A DNA stretch of 64,000 bases from Bog-532 sp963830385 (GCA_963830385.1 CAWHMD010000004.1:558001-622000); one strand, 5' to 3'. Shown: positions 42,734-51,857, counted from the stretch's first letter. Notes: generated from the sequence alone by a model not told the origin. Translations and numbers: made by a program.

Positions 42734-44428
42734 TCATGGCAGGAGAATAGAAAAGTCCCGGATGGACTTTAGCTCGCTTCGCAGCTCGTCGATGGCTCCC
42801 TGCATTTCCATCAGTGCGGAATTCACATCGCTGGCACCGCTGAGATCGCTCCGGTCAGCTACTGACCCCACCTGGCGTGCGGTGTGGCTAATGTGCTTGA
42901 GTACCTGGTGCAGTCGCTGATTATTCTCTGTTACGTTGTGACCGGACGTCCTCTCGAGAACGGTATCAGCGAGTATGCGTGCCGCGACCGCTATCGCGTC
43001 GATATCAGTCTTGTCTGGCGACACCGAGCTGAGGACGCTGCGCAGTTGATGCCGAAGGTCACTGATAGCCGTGTATGTCTCGGCAATCCAGGACGGAGCG
43101 CCGCTAGTGGACTGCAAACTTGACACGTACGGGTCGAGCGACTCAGGCTTCAGGAGAGGCGCGGCGAGGTCCGAGCGCAGATAGCTGGTCAGGCTCGATG
43201 GAAGGACCTTGAGGCTGGGAGCGAGGTCGGCGAAAGCTTGCTCGCTGTTGTTGACTTTGCGATACCGGCTGAGAATTTCAACGAACATATCTGTGTCGGT
43301 CAGCATGGCATCGTAGAGGGCCTGCCACTCGTCCCGGAAGGCCAGCGTTTGCAATGCCAATATGGTTTCCCGGCGCAGGTCTGGACGAACGAGGGCCTGC
43401 AGCGTGTAGGCATTTACGAATCGCTTCACTTCACGAGGATTAACCCGTCGGTCTACAGCGACATAGCCTAGATACGGGCGCATCAGGTTTTCCAAATCAG
43501 CGACCTGAGCCGATCCCAGGGACGACTCGCGATACATCGATTGCAGCAACTCGTCGAGCTGGCCAGGCAGCATTGGCGGAAGAGAATAGGAAAACTGGAA
43601 TATTTTCTTGACATATTCGCGACCTAGCCGCAAGTCGGCCACGGCCGAGGGAGGCGACATGATTTCCGAACCGCGAGGCTGCTCGATCCGGGTTTCGAAC
43701 TTAGTGCGGATGGCGCGCACGACGACTTGCTCGTCTAGACCGACCACAAAGATGAACCCTGGGAGATCGAAGAACATCTTGATGGACTCCAGCACTTCCA
43801 GTGCATTTGTCGGCAGGCAGCGATCTAGGTCGTCCACGAAAACGACGATGCGGGTAAAAGGCTGCGACTCTAGCGCGCTGAAAGCGGCAGTCAGTTCCCG
43901 AAACGCCGCAGCGTAGAGCGACTGTGGCTGATACGGATCGGCCGACTCCGAGAGTTGCTCAATCGCCTTGCCCGGCTCGTAGCTGACCTTGACGGCCCCC
44001 GGCATCCCGACCTCTACCGACAGGCCAGTTGCCAAGGCCCGGGCCACCTTGCCAATCCGCCCAGCCAATTCACGGACCTTGGATTCGGCGCTTGCGCTAC
44101 GTTCATCAGACCACTTGACGAGCTCGGCACGAATGGTATCTAGCAGCGGGATCAGTAGTTGAGGTTCGCGCTCATATCTCCAAGCGTTGAAGTCTACCGT
44201 TATAAGGCTGCTTTTGGGAAGGGCGGCTTTTATAGCAGCCATTAAGGTAGTCTTGCCAGTGCCCCAGCCACCGAATATGCCGACTGCGAACTGCGGTTCG
44301 CTGTCACTGATGATCGTAGCGATGCCACGACCGATTTGGCGGTATCCAAGCGCTGGTGACTGCGTCGGGGAATCCAGCAAGATCTTCAAACCTGACACGT
44401 GGTGATCGGCATGCGAATTCGCGGACAT
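42734..44428 (-). CDS. KAP-family P-loop NTPase
   Basis: 564 residues with GGAGCGCAG before the ATG. Walker A IFGGWGTGKTT (51-61), the KAP signature FNAWRYE (80-86), Walker B RIVVFVDDLDRCLP (193-206), LEVLESIKMFFDLPGFIFVV and a sensor region REVKRFVNAYTLQ. C-terminal half is helical, ending in a predicted coiled coil (DVNSALMEMQGAIDELRSEL). Unlike many KAP proteins there are no obvious membrane helices between Walker A and B. KAP NTPases are signalling ATPases found in phage-exclusion (PifA) and other defence systems. It lies in lower-GC sequence. Confidence 0.85.
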   Translation of the reverse strand: MSANSHADHHVSGLKILLDSPTQSPALGYRQIGRGIATIISDSEPQFAVGIFGGWGTGKTTLMAAIKAALPKSSLITVDFNAWRYEREPQLLIPLLDTIRAELVKWSDERSASAESKVRELAGRIGKVARALATGLSVEVGMPGAVKVSYEPGKAIEQLSESADPYQPQSLYAAAFRELTAAFSALESQPFTRIVVFVDDLDRCLPTNALEVLESIKMFFDLPGFIFVVGLDEQVVVRAIRTKFETRIEQPRGSEIMSPPSAVADLRLGREYVKKIFQFSYSLPPMLPGQLDELLQSMYRESSLGSAQVADLENLMRPYLGYVAVDRRVNPREVKRFVNAYTLQALVRPDLRRETILALQTLAFRDEWQALYDAMLTDTDMFVEILSRYRKVNNSEQAFADLAPSLKVLPSSLTSYLRSDLAAPLLKPESLDPYVSSLQSTSGAPSWIAETYTAISDLRHQLRSVLSSVSPDKTDIDAIAVAARILADTVLERTSGHNVTENNQRLHQVLKHISHTARQVGSVADRSDLSGASDVNSALMEMQGAIDELRSELKSIRDFSILLP

Positions 44429-44933
44429 CTGCGCTCCTACCGCCCAGATCCTAGTGAGCCAATTCTTTCATTATCGCTCATGCGCTCGCTATGATAGCGG
44501 TTGCGGTTGTAAGGCACGGTAAGAACCATAGCGTGCGCCCGGTACCTTCAACCTCGGGGCCACCGCCGGTGTCCTCAGCCGCGGCGCTTCACCCCGATCC
44601 TGTGGCCCAATCGGACACTCGCCGCAGCCTAATAGCACCCGTCCGACCTGCCGCCTGTCACAGTAACGGCGGGTAAGTGAGCTGCAGCAAGCCCTCGCTC
44701 GCGGTCCAACGGGCGGCTTTAATCTACCGGCGAGGAGTCGGCCATCCTGCATAAGTATCCATCGCGACCTTGCTCGAGAATGCGCGCATCTGCCGTGGAC
44801 AGTTGGGCCTGCTGACAGCGATTCGTTACGGGCACCCCAGGGTGGGTACGGTCGGATGGCTGCCTGGTGGCAGTGTTGCCGCGTGCGGGCAGCCGACGGG
44901 CGCAGGGTTCGTGCACGGCCTGAGGAGGTACTG
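44429..44933. other. Intergenic region between KAP and HAD genes
   Basis: 505 bases. A perfect palindrome CGCTAT-G-ATAGCG lies at 44487-44499, 59 bases upstream of the KAP start, and could be an operator. The remainder shows no convincing gene; a long minus-strand frame over it is Ser/Arg-rich shadow sequence. Confidence 0.35.
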
Positions 44934-45605
44934 GTGGCCAGCGTGATCGCGTTCGATGTCAACGAGACGCTGCTGGACCTGCGTGCCCTCGATGAGCCGT
45001 TCGAGGTCCTGCTGGGCAGCGCCGCGCTGCGGCCGCGGTGGTTCACGCTGATGCTGCAGCTGGCCTTCACCGGCGGGCTCACCGGCCGGTACGTGGACTT
45101 CACCACCGCCCAGCGGGCCGCGCTGGCCATGCTCGCCGAGCGCGAGGGAGTCCCATTGGCCGCCAGCGACATCGACGGCCTGGTGAGCCGGATGAGCTCG
45201 CTGCCACCCCACCCAGAGGTGCCCGGTGCGCTCGCTGCCCTGGCCCGCACCCGCCTGCGCCTCGTTGCCCTGACCAACTCCGTCCAGCACGTCGCGGAGG
45301 CGCAACTGGCCAGCGCCGGCCTCAGCGACTCGTTCGAGGCCGTGCTTTCAGCCGATGCCACCGGTCACCTCAAGCCCGCGCCGCAGCCCTACCGTGCGGT
45401 AGCCGAGCTGTGCGGTGTGGCCATTGGCCAGGTGCGCCTGGTCGCCGCTCACTCCTGGGACATTGCCGGGGCCCTGGCCGCCGGATGCCAGGCAGCGTTC
45501 GTCGCCCGCCCCGGCATGGTGCTCAGCCCACTCAGCGACCCGCCCGGCATCATCGGCCCCGATTTGGCCACAGTAGCCGAGCAGATCATCAGCATCGACG
45601 GGTGA
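44934..45605 (+). CDS. Haloacid dehalogenase type II (HAD hydrolase)
   Basis: 223 residues from a GTG at 44934, set by TGAGGAGG just upstream. HAD motif I FDVNETLLDL (nucleophile Asp), cap domain about 15-95, motif II VALTNS, motif III Lys in HLKPAPQPY, motif IV AAHSWDIAGALAAG. This arrangement corresponds to (S)-2-haloacid dehalogenase-like proteins; HAD motif I with DVNET is common in actinobacteria, and the real substrate is often not a haloacid. It appears monocistronic. Confidence 0.88.
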   Translation: MASVIAFDVNETLLDLRALDEPFEVLLGSAALRPRWFTLMLQLAFTGGLTGRYVDFTTAQRAALAMLAEREGVPLAASDIDGLVSRMSSLPPHPEVPGALAALARTRLRLVALTNSVQHVAEAQLASAGLSDSFEAVLSADATGHLKPAPQPYRAVAELCGVAIGQVRLVAAHSWDIAGALAAGCQAAFVARPGMVLSPLSDPPGIIGPDLATVAEQIISIDG

Positions 45606-45995
45606 ACAGGCCACCGCCCAGCCGATGTGAGTGAATGAATTCATGGTCCTCGGTCGAAGGAGCCAGGGCACTGATTCGGTAGGCCTCACCCACCCGGCCC
45701 TGAGCCGAATCGTCGCCACCTGCATGACCAGCCAATGCACACTCGTAGCCGCGATGAGGTTGGCCGTTGAACAACCTATTCGTTCGCAGAACCGGACAAT
45801 AGGCGCACGGCGCACGCGTCGCTGGGACCGTTGCGAAGCCGCACCGAAACGGCGTTCGGCGTATAAGGCGGCTTTACGGAAAGTGGCTCACGAAACACTG
45901 AGTAATCGACCTGCGATGGCCAGCCTTCGAAGACCTATTCGGTACCTTTTGGGCCAGCGGCAGGCCGAAGAGGACGTAATCGGTCGGAAGCGCGG
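45606..45995. other. Intergenic region downstream of HAD and STAND genes
   Basis: 390 bases between two converging genes. Open frames across it are continuations of the antisense frame of the STAND gene. No clear terminator hairpin found. Confidence 0.35.
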
Positions 45996-48900
45996 TCAAG
46001 CCGGTAAGGCGGACGGGTCTGACGCCGACTGGACTGCGCGGGCGGTGGCCAATGCGGCGGCGGTCTCTGCTATGACGCTTTCCGGTCCGGGCAGCACGAC
46101 CAGGCCATGCCATGGCAGCTCAGCGCGTACTTGCTCGGCGGTCAGCTTGCCGCCCAACAGGCCGCCAGCCAGAGCGGTGACGGTGTCGGTGTCGCCGCCG
46201 AGCTGGACCGCGCTGACCAGCCCGCTGCGCAGTGAGGTAGCCCCAGTCACAGACCACAGCACTGCCGCCACTGTCTCGTACGGGTCCAGGCTGATGCCGT
46301 TGGCGGGCGGATCCCACGATCCCGCGGACACCCGGGCCAGCATCTCGGCAAGCCGCGGTTCGGTGCCGACCACCTGGGCCGCTGCGCGAGCTTCGTTGAC
46401 GGCGGCCGCCAGGAGCAAGGACAGGCTGGCACCCTCCAGTGCCCAAGAGGCGCAGGCTGCAATCACGCACGCCGCCACGAGGGCGGCCGGGTCGGCGTGG
46501 GTGGCCCGGGACATCGTGATCGTCACTTGCCGGCGCCGTTCGGCCTGGTCGTGGGGCACGACCCAGCCAATGGGCAGCGCGCGCATCGCCGCGCCGTTGG
46601 TGGCCCTGGCCGCCGCCACGGCAGGCTCGCCGCCGCGCCGGAAGTGCTCGATCGCTGCCGTCGTGGTCGGGCCGAGCCCTCTGATGCCTGGCGCTTGCTC
46701 GGTTAGGTCGGCCAGAAATGCGTCCGGATCGCCGTCGCCGTCTCGGTCGGCCAAGTGGCGGGCTACTAGCAAGGTCAGGGCGGTGTCATCGGAGGTTGCA
46801 CCGCGGGGCCATCCCTCGCGGGCGGGCAGCTGTTCGATCTGGCTAGCAGTGGGGTCCGCCTTCGCGTCGGGCGCATTCTCCCACGGCACGCCGAGCGCGT
46901 CGCCACACGCGTACGCAGTAAGCGCACCGTCGATGCGCTCACCAATGTCGAAGACATCCTCGGGATACATGATGCAGAGCAGGCCGTAACCCATAACCTG
47001 CACCGACGAGCGGGCCAGTGCTCCTTGTTGTATGGCGAGGCGTTCATGCCCAGAAGCGAGCGCGGCTCTGCTCAGGGTGATCCTGGCGTGGGTCATGTCG
47101 TAGCGGGTGCGCGATTGGGTGAACATCTCCAGGGCGTTCGCGGCGAGTTCCCGGGCAAGGCCGCTGTCGCCGTCGCGCAGCAGAAGCTCGGCGCGAGTCT
47201 GCCAGATCTTCGCGCGTTCCAGGGTTTCGCCGAGGCTTACCGCGAGCTGCTCGGCCTCGGTGAAGTAACGTTCTGCTTCGGCGCGGTCGCCTGCGCCGAG
47301 CCGCGCTCGTCCGAGCGCGTGCAGGCTTTGCAGGACACTGCGAGCGTCGGCGACCTCACGGCGCAGCCGGAGCGCCTCGTTGTGAAGGTGCTCAGCGGCG
47401 GTCCACTCGTGACTGGTCTCGGCGAGGGTGCCGAGGTTAGCGAGGATGGTGCTGTGGATCACGCGGTCGCGGTCGGCCGCGGGCGTATCGTCCAGCAGGT
47501 CCAGCGCATCACGGAATCGTGTCTGGGCGGCGGGGATGTCGCCGCCGAAGTATTCGGTGGCGGCGACGATGCCGTAACAGCGGGCGCGCATGTTGGCATC
47601 CGAGGTGCTGGCCAGGTCAAGAGCCGAACGCCCATACCGCTGCGCTTCGCTGAAGTCGCCGAGGTACAACGCGATGTCCGCCAGGCGGATGAGCACGCGG
47701 GCCCGCTCGACGGAGCGGCTGCCGATCAGTGCCATTTCGGCTTCGGATTGGGCGCCGTCGAAGTCTCCGCGGACGAACGCGAGCTCGGAGCGGAGCAGCC
47801 GGACGCTGCTGTCTTCTACCGGGAGGAGCTCGACCAGCTGTCTGGCTTGGTCCCAATCGCCCAAGACGATAAGCACGCCGACCAGGCGGGGGCCGAGCTC
47901 TTCGATGCCGACATGCGGCCGTATCTTTTGGTAGAGCATCAGCGCGGTGTGGTACATGCCGGCCCGCTCGGCCTGGGACGCTGCCTGGTAGCTCGCCTTG
48001 ACCATCTGATCGGTCCGGTCGGCCTGCTCGAAGTGAAAGGCGGCCGACGCCAGGGTGCCGTTCCGTTCGGACCACTCGCCCGCCCGTGCGTGCAGGTAAC
48101 GTCGCTGGTTAGCGCCGGTCTCGCCGTACACCTCGCGCTGCATGAGGGAGTGGACGAAGCTCACCTCACCATGCGGTCCTTCGCGCATCAGCCGCATTTC
48201 GCATGCCTTATTCAGCGCGGCGATGGCGTCCTTGGTGTCGGCCTCCATCACGTAGGTGATGGGAGCGAGTTCGTCGGAGGTGTCCAGGACCACCGACGCG
48301 GCCCGCAGGAAGTGGCGGGTCATCTCATCGGCGCGGGCGAGCCGACGCCGCAAGATCGCATCCGCTCGGGGCAGGACAACATCGTCGGCCAGGGGTGACC
48401 CCGGCGACGGGGTGATGAGGCTCAGTGCTTCGCGGAGAAAGAAAGGATTACCGCCGGTCAGCCGGAACAGGCGGTCCACGATCGACTCGTCGGCCTGCTC
48501 GTCGGCCGCCGACATCATGCGCACGTATTCGCCGACGTGCGCCCGCTCCAGCGGGACCACCGTCAACGTCGCGTGCCCCGTCGCGGACCATTCCGCCATC
48601 AAGTCGGCGAGTTCGGGATAGTCGGCGAGCTGTTCCTCCTGGATGGTGGCGGCTACCAGGACGGGCACGTGCTCCAGCTTGCGGAACAGGTAATTCAGGA
48701 AATACAGCGTGTCTTGGTCGGCCGCATGCAGGTCATCAACGAGGAGGAACAGCCCTCCGTTTCCGGATGCAGCCCGGATGAGGACACGTGAGAGTTCCTC
48801 GTATACCCCGCGGAGGCCGGGCGAGCGTTCGGTGAGCTTTTCGCCGATCGTGGCGAGGAACGAACCGATGAACGGGACCGCATCGAGTAGCTGGGGTGCG

Positions 48901-49244
48901 GCACGCGTCAGCGTCCGGCGGATCTGGTCGGTAGTGCGGCCGAGATTGGACGCGAGCGCTTCCTTTACCGGCAGAAGGGGTTCCGCGCCCCGGCCCAGAC
49001 ACCGGACGGAAATAACGATCATGCCGCGTTTGCGGGCTACCGCTGCCGCTTCCGCCGCGAGCCGTGATTTGCCAACGCCGGACTCGCCGAGAATCAGGAC
49101 GGCATGCCCCTTGCCGCTATCAGCAACCCGCGAGATGTGCTGGCGCAGCAGATCGAGCTCGAGCTGCCGGTCGATTAATGGTTCCTGCGGACTGTCGCCT
49201 CCTGCTTCGGTCGTTTGGCTGCTGCGATCATTCCATGGTGGCAT
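45996..49244 (-). CDS. STAND ATPase-TPR protein fused to ADP-ribosylglycohydrolase
   Basis: 1082 residues. N-terminal signalling ATPase: Walker A LGESGVGKSR (52-61), Walker B LFLLVDDLHAAD (165-176), sensor RLTGGNPFFLREAL. A TPR-type helical domain spans about 390-765 (ALDLASTSDANMRARCYGIV, RARLGAGDRAEAERYFTEAE). From residue 769 a complete ADP-ribosylglycohydrolase (DraG/ARH) domain: ERIDGALTAYACGDALGVPW, metal-binding TSDDT (817-821), ATNGAAMRALPIGW, THADP, and LGGDTDTVTALAGGLLGG (1015-1032) with the second metal site. It could strip ADP-ribose from a target under control of a sensed signal. GGAGGG precedes the ATG, and the start overlaps DUF397, so it is third in an XRE-DUF397 operon. Confidence 0.9.
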   Translation of the reverse strand: MPPWNDRSSQTTEAGGDSPQEPLIDRQLELDLLRQHISRVADSGKGHAVLILGESGVGKSRLAAEAAAVARKRGMIVISVRCLGRGAEPLLPVKEALASNLGRTTDQIRRTLTRAAPQLLDAVPFIGSFLATIGEKLTERSPGLRGVYEELSRVLIRAASGNGGLFLLVDDLHAADQDTLYFLNYLFRKLEHVPVLVAATIQEEQLADYPELADLMAEWSATGHATLTVVPLERAHVGEYVRMMSAADEQADESIVDRLFRLTGGNPFFLREALSLITPSPGSPLADDVVLPRADAILRRRLARADEMTRHFLRAASVVLDTSDELAPITYVMEADTKDAIAALNKACEMRLMREGPHGEVSFVHSLMQREVYGETGANQRRYLHARAGEWSERNGTLASAAFHFEQADRTDQMVKASYQAASQAERAGMYHTALMLYQKIRPHVGIEELGPRLVGVLIVLGDWDQARQLVELLPVEDSSVRLLRSELAFVRGDFDGAQSEAEMALIGSRSVERARVLIRLADIALYLGDFSEAQRYGRSALDLASTSDANMRARCYGIVAATEYFGGDIPAAQTRFRDALDLLDDTPAADRDRVIHSTILANLGTLAETSHEWTAAEHLHNEALRLRREVADARSVLQSLHALGRARLGAGDRAEAERYFTEAEQLAVSLGETLERAKIWQTRAELLLRDGDSGLARELAANALEMFTQSRTRYDMTHARITLSRAALASGHERLAIQQGALARSSVQVMGYGLLCIMYPEDVFDIGERIDGALTAYACGDALGVPWENAPDAKADPTASQIEQLPAREGWPRGATSDDTALTLLVARHLADRDGDGDPDAFLADLTEQAPGIRGLGPTTTAAIEHFRRGGEPAVAAARATNGAAMRALPIGWVVPHDQAERRRQVTITMSRATHADPAALVAACVIAACASWALEGASLSLLLAAAVNEARAAAQVVGTEPRLAEMLARVSAGSWDPPANGISLDPYETVAAVLWSVTGATSLRSGLVSAVQLGGDTDTVTALAGGLLGGKLTAEQVRAELPWHGLVVLPGPESVIAETAAALATARAVQSASDPSALPA

Positions 49245-49486
49245 CGCAAACTACCCTCCGCGTGGGCTGCCGCCCATGCGCCTAAAGAGAGAGGGGCTAC
49301 GGTCTGGACCTTCGCCACAAAGGTCAGCCACCCGTCCGGAGAGAAGCTCAGCGTCACATCGTCGGTGTTCCTGGAGTCTCGCACCACAACCTTGCCACCG
49401 CAGGTCCTGGCGACCTCTACGCAGTTTGCCTGGCTGTTGCTGTAGCTGGCCTTGCGCCACGGGGTGGTCACGTCATCGTGGTTCAT
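49175..49486 (-). CDS. DUF397 protein (partner of XRE regulator)
   Basis: 103 residues. The DUF397 core is present: WRKASYSNSQANCVEVA, KVVVRDSRNTDDVTLSFSPD and GWLTFVAKV. Typical members are 60-70 residues; here a C-terminal extension of about 35 residues (LSLGAWAAAHAEGSLRCHHG...) overlaps the first 70 bases of the STAND gene. In Streptomyces DUF397 proteins act with the neighbouring XRE protein, in a toxin-antitoxin-like or developmental role. The extended end may be a coupling device rather than a functional domain. Confidence 0.85.
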   Translation of the reverse strand: MNHDDVTTPWRKASYSNSQANCVEVARTCGGKVVVRDSRNTDDVTLSFSPDGWLTFVAKVQTVAPLSLGAWAAAHAEGSLRCHHGMIAAAKRPKQEATVRRNH

Positions 49487-49501
49487 TGCTCTAACTCCAA
49501 G

Positions 49502-50362
49502 TCACTGACGCTGCTCCAGCCGTTGCCTGATCCGCGTTGCCGAGCTTGCCGGACTGAGCGCCGCGCTTCGCAATGCATCGAAGACCAGTGTGTAGCCGCG
49601 CAGCTCCTGATCCCCTTCGAGGTACTGGCTGCTGGTTAGGGTCTCTACGAAGACAGTACTTACTGATCGCTCGCTGCCGAAGCTGAACATGACGAACGAA
49701 CCGGACATATTCGCCTTATCGCCCGCTTCCAGCGGAAGTATCTGAACGCTGATGTTCGGCCGGTTCATCAGTTCCAGCAGCTTGGCGAGCTGGCCATGCT
49801 GAACCTCGCCACCGCCGATCGTGGTGACCATAGCGGCTTCCCAGATCACGGCGTCCAGCCGGATGTCGGTGCCCTGTTCCAGCCGGGCCTGGCGCTCCTG
49901 CCGGATTCTGATGAAGTTCTCCAGCTTGTCTGGAGCGATCATCGCGGGGTTGGCCAGCATGACGGCCCTGGCGTACTCCGGCGTCTGGAGGAGACCCGGG
50001 ACGATGGTCGGCTCCCAGGTCTTGATGTAGCTGGCATCTGTCTCCAGGCCGATGAAGTCGGCGTAGTACGGCGGGATGGTGTCGCCGTAGTCCTGCCACC
50101 AGCCGCGCTTGTTGCTCTCGCGCGCCAGGCGTTCCAGGTACGCCCGGTGCTCGGGATCTTGGTCGCCGTAGCGGTCGAGCAGGAGCCGCAGGTCCACCAC
50201 GCGCACACTGACGACGCCGTTCTCTATCCGGCTGATCTTGGCCGCGCTGCAATTCAGCAGGTCCGCGGCCTGGGCCGTGGTAACACCGGCAGCCTCACGT
50301 AGCCGCCGCAGCTCTGCGCCGACGCGGCGTGATCTGACTGTGGGCTTACCGCCGACGGGCAT
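49502..50362 (-). CDS. Scr1-type XRE regulator (DUF5753)
   Basis: 286 residues from the ATG at 50362 (MPVGGKPTVRSRRVGAEL), preceded by AAAGG; longer starts at 50380 and 50422 are possible. XRE HTH at about 14-70 (LRRLREAAGVTTAQAADLLN, CSAAKISRIENGVVSV), then the DUF5753 ligand-type domain (SYIKTWEPTIVPGLLQTPEY, ARAVMLA, ISVQILPLEAG, SGSFVMFSF, EDFVET-like VFVETLTSSQYLE). Normally paired with DUF397. Probably autoregulated through palindromes at 50401-50438. It heads the operon ending in the STAND-ARH gene. Confidence 0.9.
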   Translation of the reverse strand: MPVGGKPTVRSRRVGAELRRLREAAGVTTAQAADLLNCSAAKISRIENGVVSVRVVDLRLLLDRYGDQDPEHRAYLERLARESNKRGWWQDYGDTIPPYYADFIGLETDASYIKTWEPTIVPGLLQTPEYARAVMLANPAMIAPDKLENFIRIRQERQARLEQGTDIRLDAVIWEAAMVTTIGGGEVQHGQLAKLLELMNRPNISVQILPLEAGDKANMSGSFVMFSFGSERSVSTVFVETLTSSQYLEGDQELRGYTLVFDALRSAALSPASSATRIRQRLEQRQ

Positions 50363-50400
50363 CAGCTCAACCTTTCGCATGCAGGACAACAGAGAAACGC

Positions 50401-50438
50401 TTGCAAAATGCAAAGCGTGCAACTAGCCTGGCTTGCAC
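50401..50438. promoter_or_regulatory. TTGCA palindromes between the XRE and HATPase genes
   Basis: TTGCA-AAA-TGCAA at 50401-50413 is a perfect dyad, and GTGCAA (50417-50422) pairs with TTGCAC (50433-50438) across a 10-base centre. Both share the half-site TTGCA(C). They lie just upstream of the XRE start and in the divergent region, fitting an operator of the XRE protein. Confidence 0.5.
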
Positions 50439-50582
50439 TCATCGTGTCGAAGCGTACGACGTTTAGAAGCGCAGCGGACCTTCTACCAGCGAGAAGGTTC
50501 TCCGAGGGTCACCCGCCTGTGGACTCATATAGCAACGACCGCCAACGCTGGAGCAGGTGTTGAGCATTTGGAGGCAATCGCC

Positions 50583-51176
50583 ATGAGCGGCACGGGCAAA
50601 AATGCCCCCGACTCCGCCGGACGCGCTCACCCTGCCGGATACGAGCTTGATGCCTGGCGCGACGCTACTGCGGCACGCCTGAGCGGCAGTACGCCGGCGG
50701 CAATCACGCCGCTTTCCCATCACGACTGCGACGTTGAGCATTGGCCGATGCACGAGACGCTCGTCCTTGGGGCCAGTCAGAGCGCGGTGCCTTTGGCCCG
50801 GGCTCACCTGCGGCGACTTCTAGCGGCCTGGGGGCGGGCAGAGCTGAGCCCAGACGCAAGCGTCGTGGTTTCTGAGCTGATGACCAACAGCGTCGTTGCG
50901 TCCGCCGAGCTACGGCCAGCAACGGCGCCGGTGCTGGTATGGCTCGGATCGGATGGCCACTGCGTGCTCCTCACGGTGGCAGATGCGAGTCCCCGGCCGC
51001 CTGTACAGCTGGACCTGGAGGCAGACGCCGAAGATGGCCGGGGGCTAGCGCTGGTAGAAGCGCTCAGTAGTCGGTGGGGATGGCATCCAATCGGAACTCC
51101 CGGGCCAATGAAAAAGGTCGTCTGGGCAGAATGGCGCCTGCCGTCCAGGGCGGCCAGCGGCCAGCGTTCGGCCTAA
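50583..51176 (+). CDS. ATP-binding protein, anti-sigma/HATPase_c_2 family
   Basis: 197 residues from the ATG at 50583 (GGAGG 8 bases upstream). GHKL-type motifs: N box VVVSELMTNSVVAS, D box VADASPRPPVQL, G box DGRGLALVEALSSRWGWHP. These resemble SpoIIAB/RsbW-like serine kinases of actinobacteria, usually paired with XRE/DUF397 operons. Divergent from the XRE gene and 12 bases upstream of a BlaI-like gene. Confidence 0.85.
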   Translation: MSGTGKNAPDSAGRAHPAGYELDAWRDATAARLSGSTPAAITPLSHHDCDVEHWPMHETLVLGASQSAVPLARAHLRRLLAAWGRAELSPDASVVVSELMTNSVVASAELRPATAPVLVWLGSDGHCVLLTVADASPRPPVQLDLEADAEDGRGLALVEALSSRWGWHPIGTPGPMKKVVWAEWRLPSRAASGQRSA

Positions 51177-51188
51177 CGCCTCGTCGTC

Positions 51189-51557
51189 ATGCAGTCTGAG
51201 CAGCGGTCACCACTCGGGCTGGGACCGCTGGAGACTGCGATCATGCAGGTCATGTGGGCCGCCGACGATTGGCTGATGATCCGGGATATCCGCGCACAGA
51301 TGAACTACGCCCCGGTCGCCTACATGACGGTCTCGAAGGTCACCAGTGTGTTGTTTGAGAAAGAGCTGCTCATCCGCAGACGCGACAGCCGTGTGGGCAA
51401 GCCGGGGCCCCCGGCTTGGTGGTACCGGGCGGCCCGCCCGATGAACGAGCACATCGGGGAGCTGATCGCCAAGTTAATGGACTACAGCTCGGACCCCGAG
51501 GCGGCTCTCGCCTACGCCATGGCCGCCTGGCAGAGGCCGCCGACCGGACAACCCTGA
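51189..51557 (+). CDS. BlaI/MecI-family repressor
   Basis: 122 residues. Winged helix with LGPLETAIMQVMWAADDWLM, IRDIRAQMNYAPVAYMTVSK and VTSVLFEKELLIRRRDSRVG, a compact N-terminal DNA-binding domain, and a helical tail with GELIAKLMDYSSDPEAAL. Usual relatives control beta-lactam or copper genes with a BlaR-type sensor; none is adjacent. It likely follows the HATPase gene in one transcript. Confidence 0.82.
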   Translation: MQSEQRSPLGLGPLETAIMQVMWAADDWLMIRDIRAQMNYAPVAYMTVSKVTSVLFEKELLIRRRDSRVGKPGPPAWWYRAARPMNEHIGELIAKLMDYSSDPEAALAYAMAAWQRPPTGQP

Positions 51558-51857
51558 GCAAATGTGATGACGTTACGTCGGCCGCGGCGCGAGCATGAAG
51601 TCACCGGCTCCGGGCACTCTGGCATCAGTCTGTACGCCGAGAGCCGGGATGCAGACGTAGTGATCCGGTCCAACGGCGCACTCTGTTGGCGGCCATCCGG
51701 AGCTGCACGTTGGCGGCCACGCAAAAGGCACTACGGCTATCACAGAGCGTGACAGGATTCGATGGTCGACGCACCGCCGCGCTGCCCAGAGCGCTTAATA
51801 CACGGGTGATCCGTGTCGCTCCAGTGTTCTTGTGTCACACGCTGGGATGGTGCTGAA
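51558..51857. other. Intergenic region before the recombinase trio
   Basis: 300 bases with no recognisable gene. The left end of the Tn554-like element should lie here or just upstream; no terminal or direct repeats were identified by eye. Confidence 0.3.

Noticed and set aside
44489..45361. 290-codon minus-strand frame over the HAD gene
   Set aside because: Ser/Arg-rich antisense shadow; the HAD gene on the other strand has all motifs and a strong ribosome site.
45631..48398. Two long plus-strand frames (45631-46989 and 47025-48398) opposite the STAND-ARH gene
   Set aside because: They are antisense to a gene with clear domains, are low-complexity (Ala/Arg/Ser-rich or Asp/Glu/Gly-rich) and follow from high GC at third codon positions.
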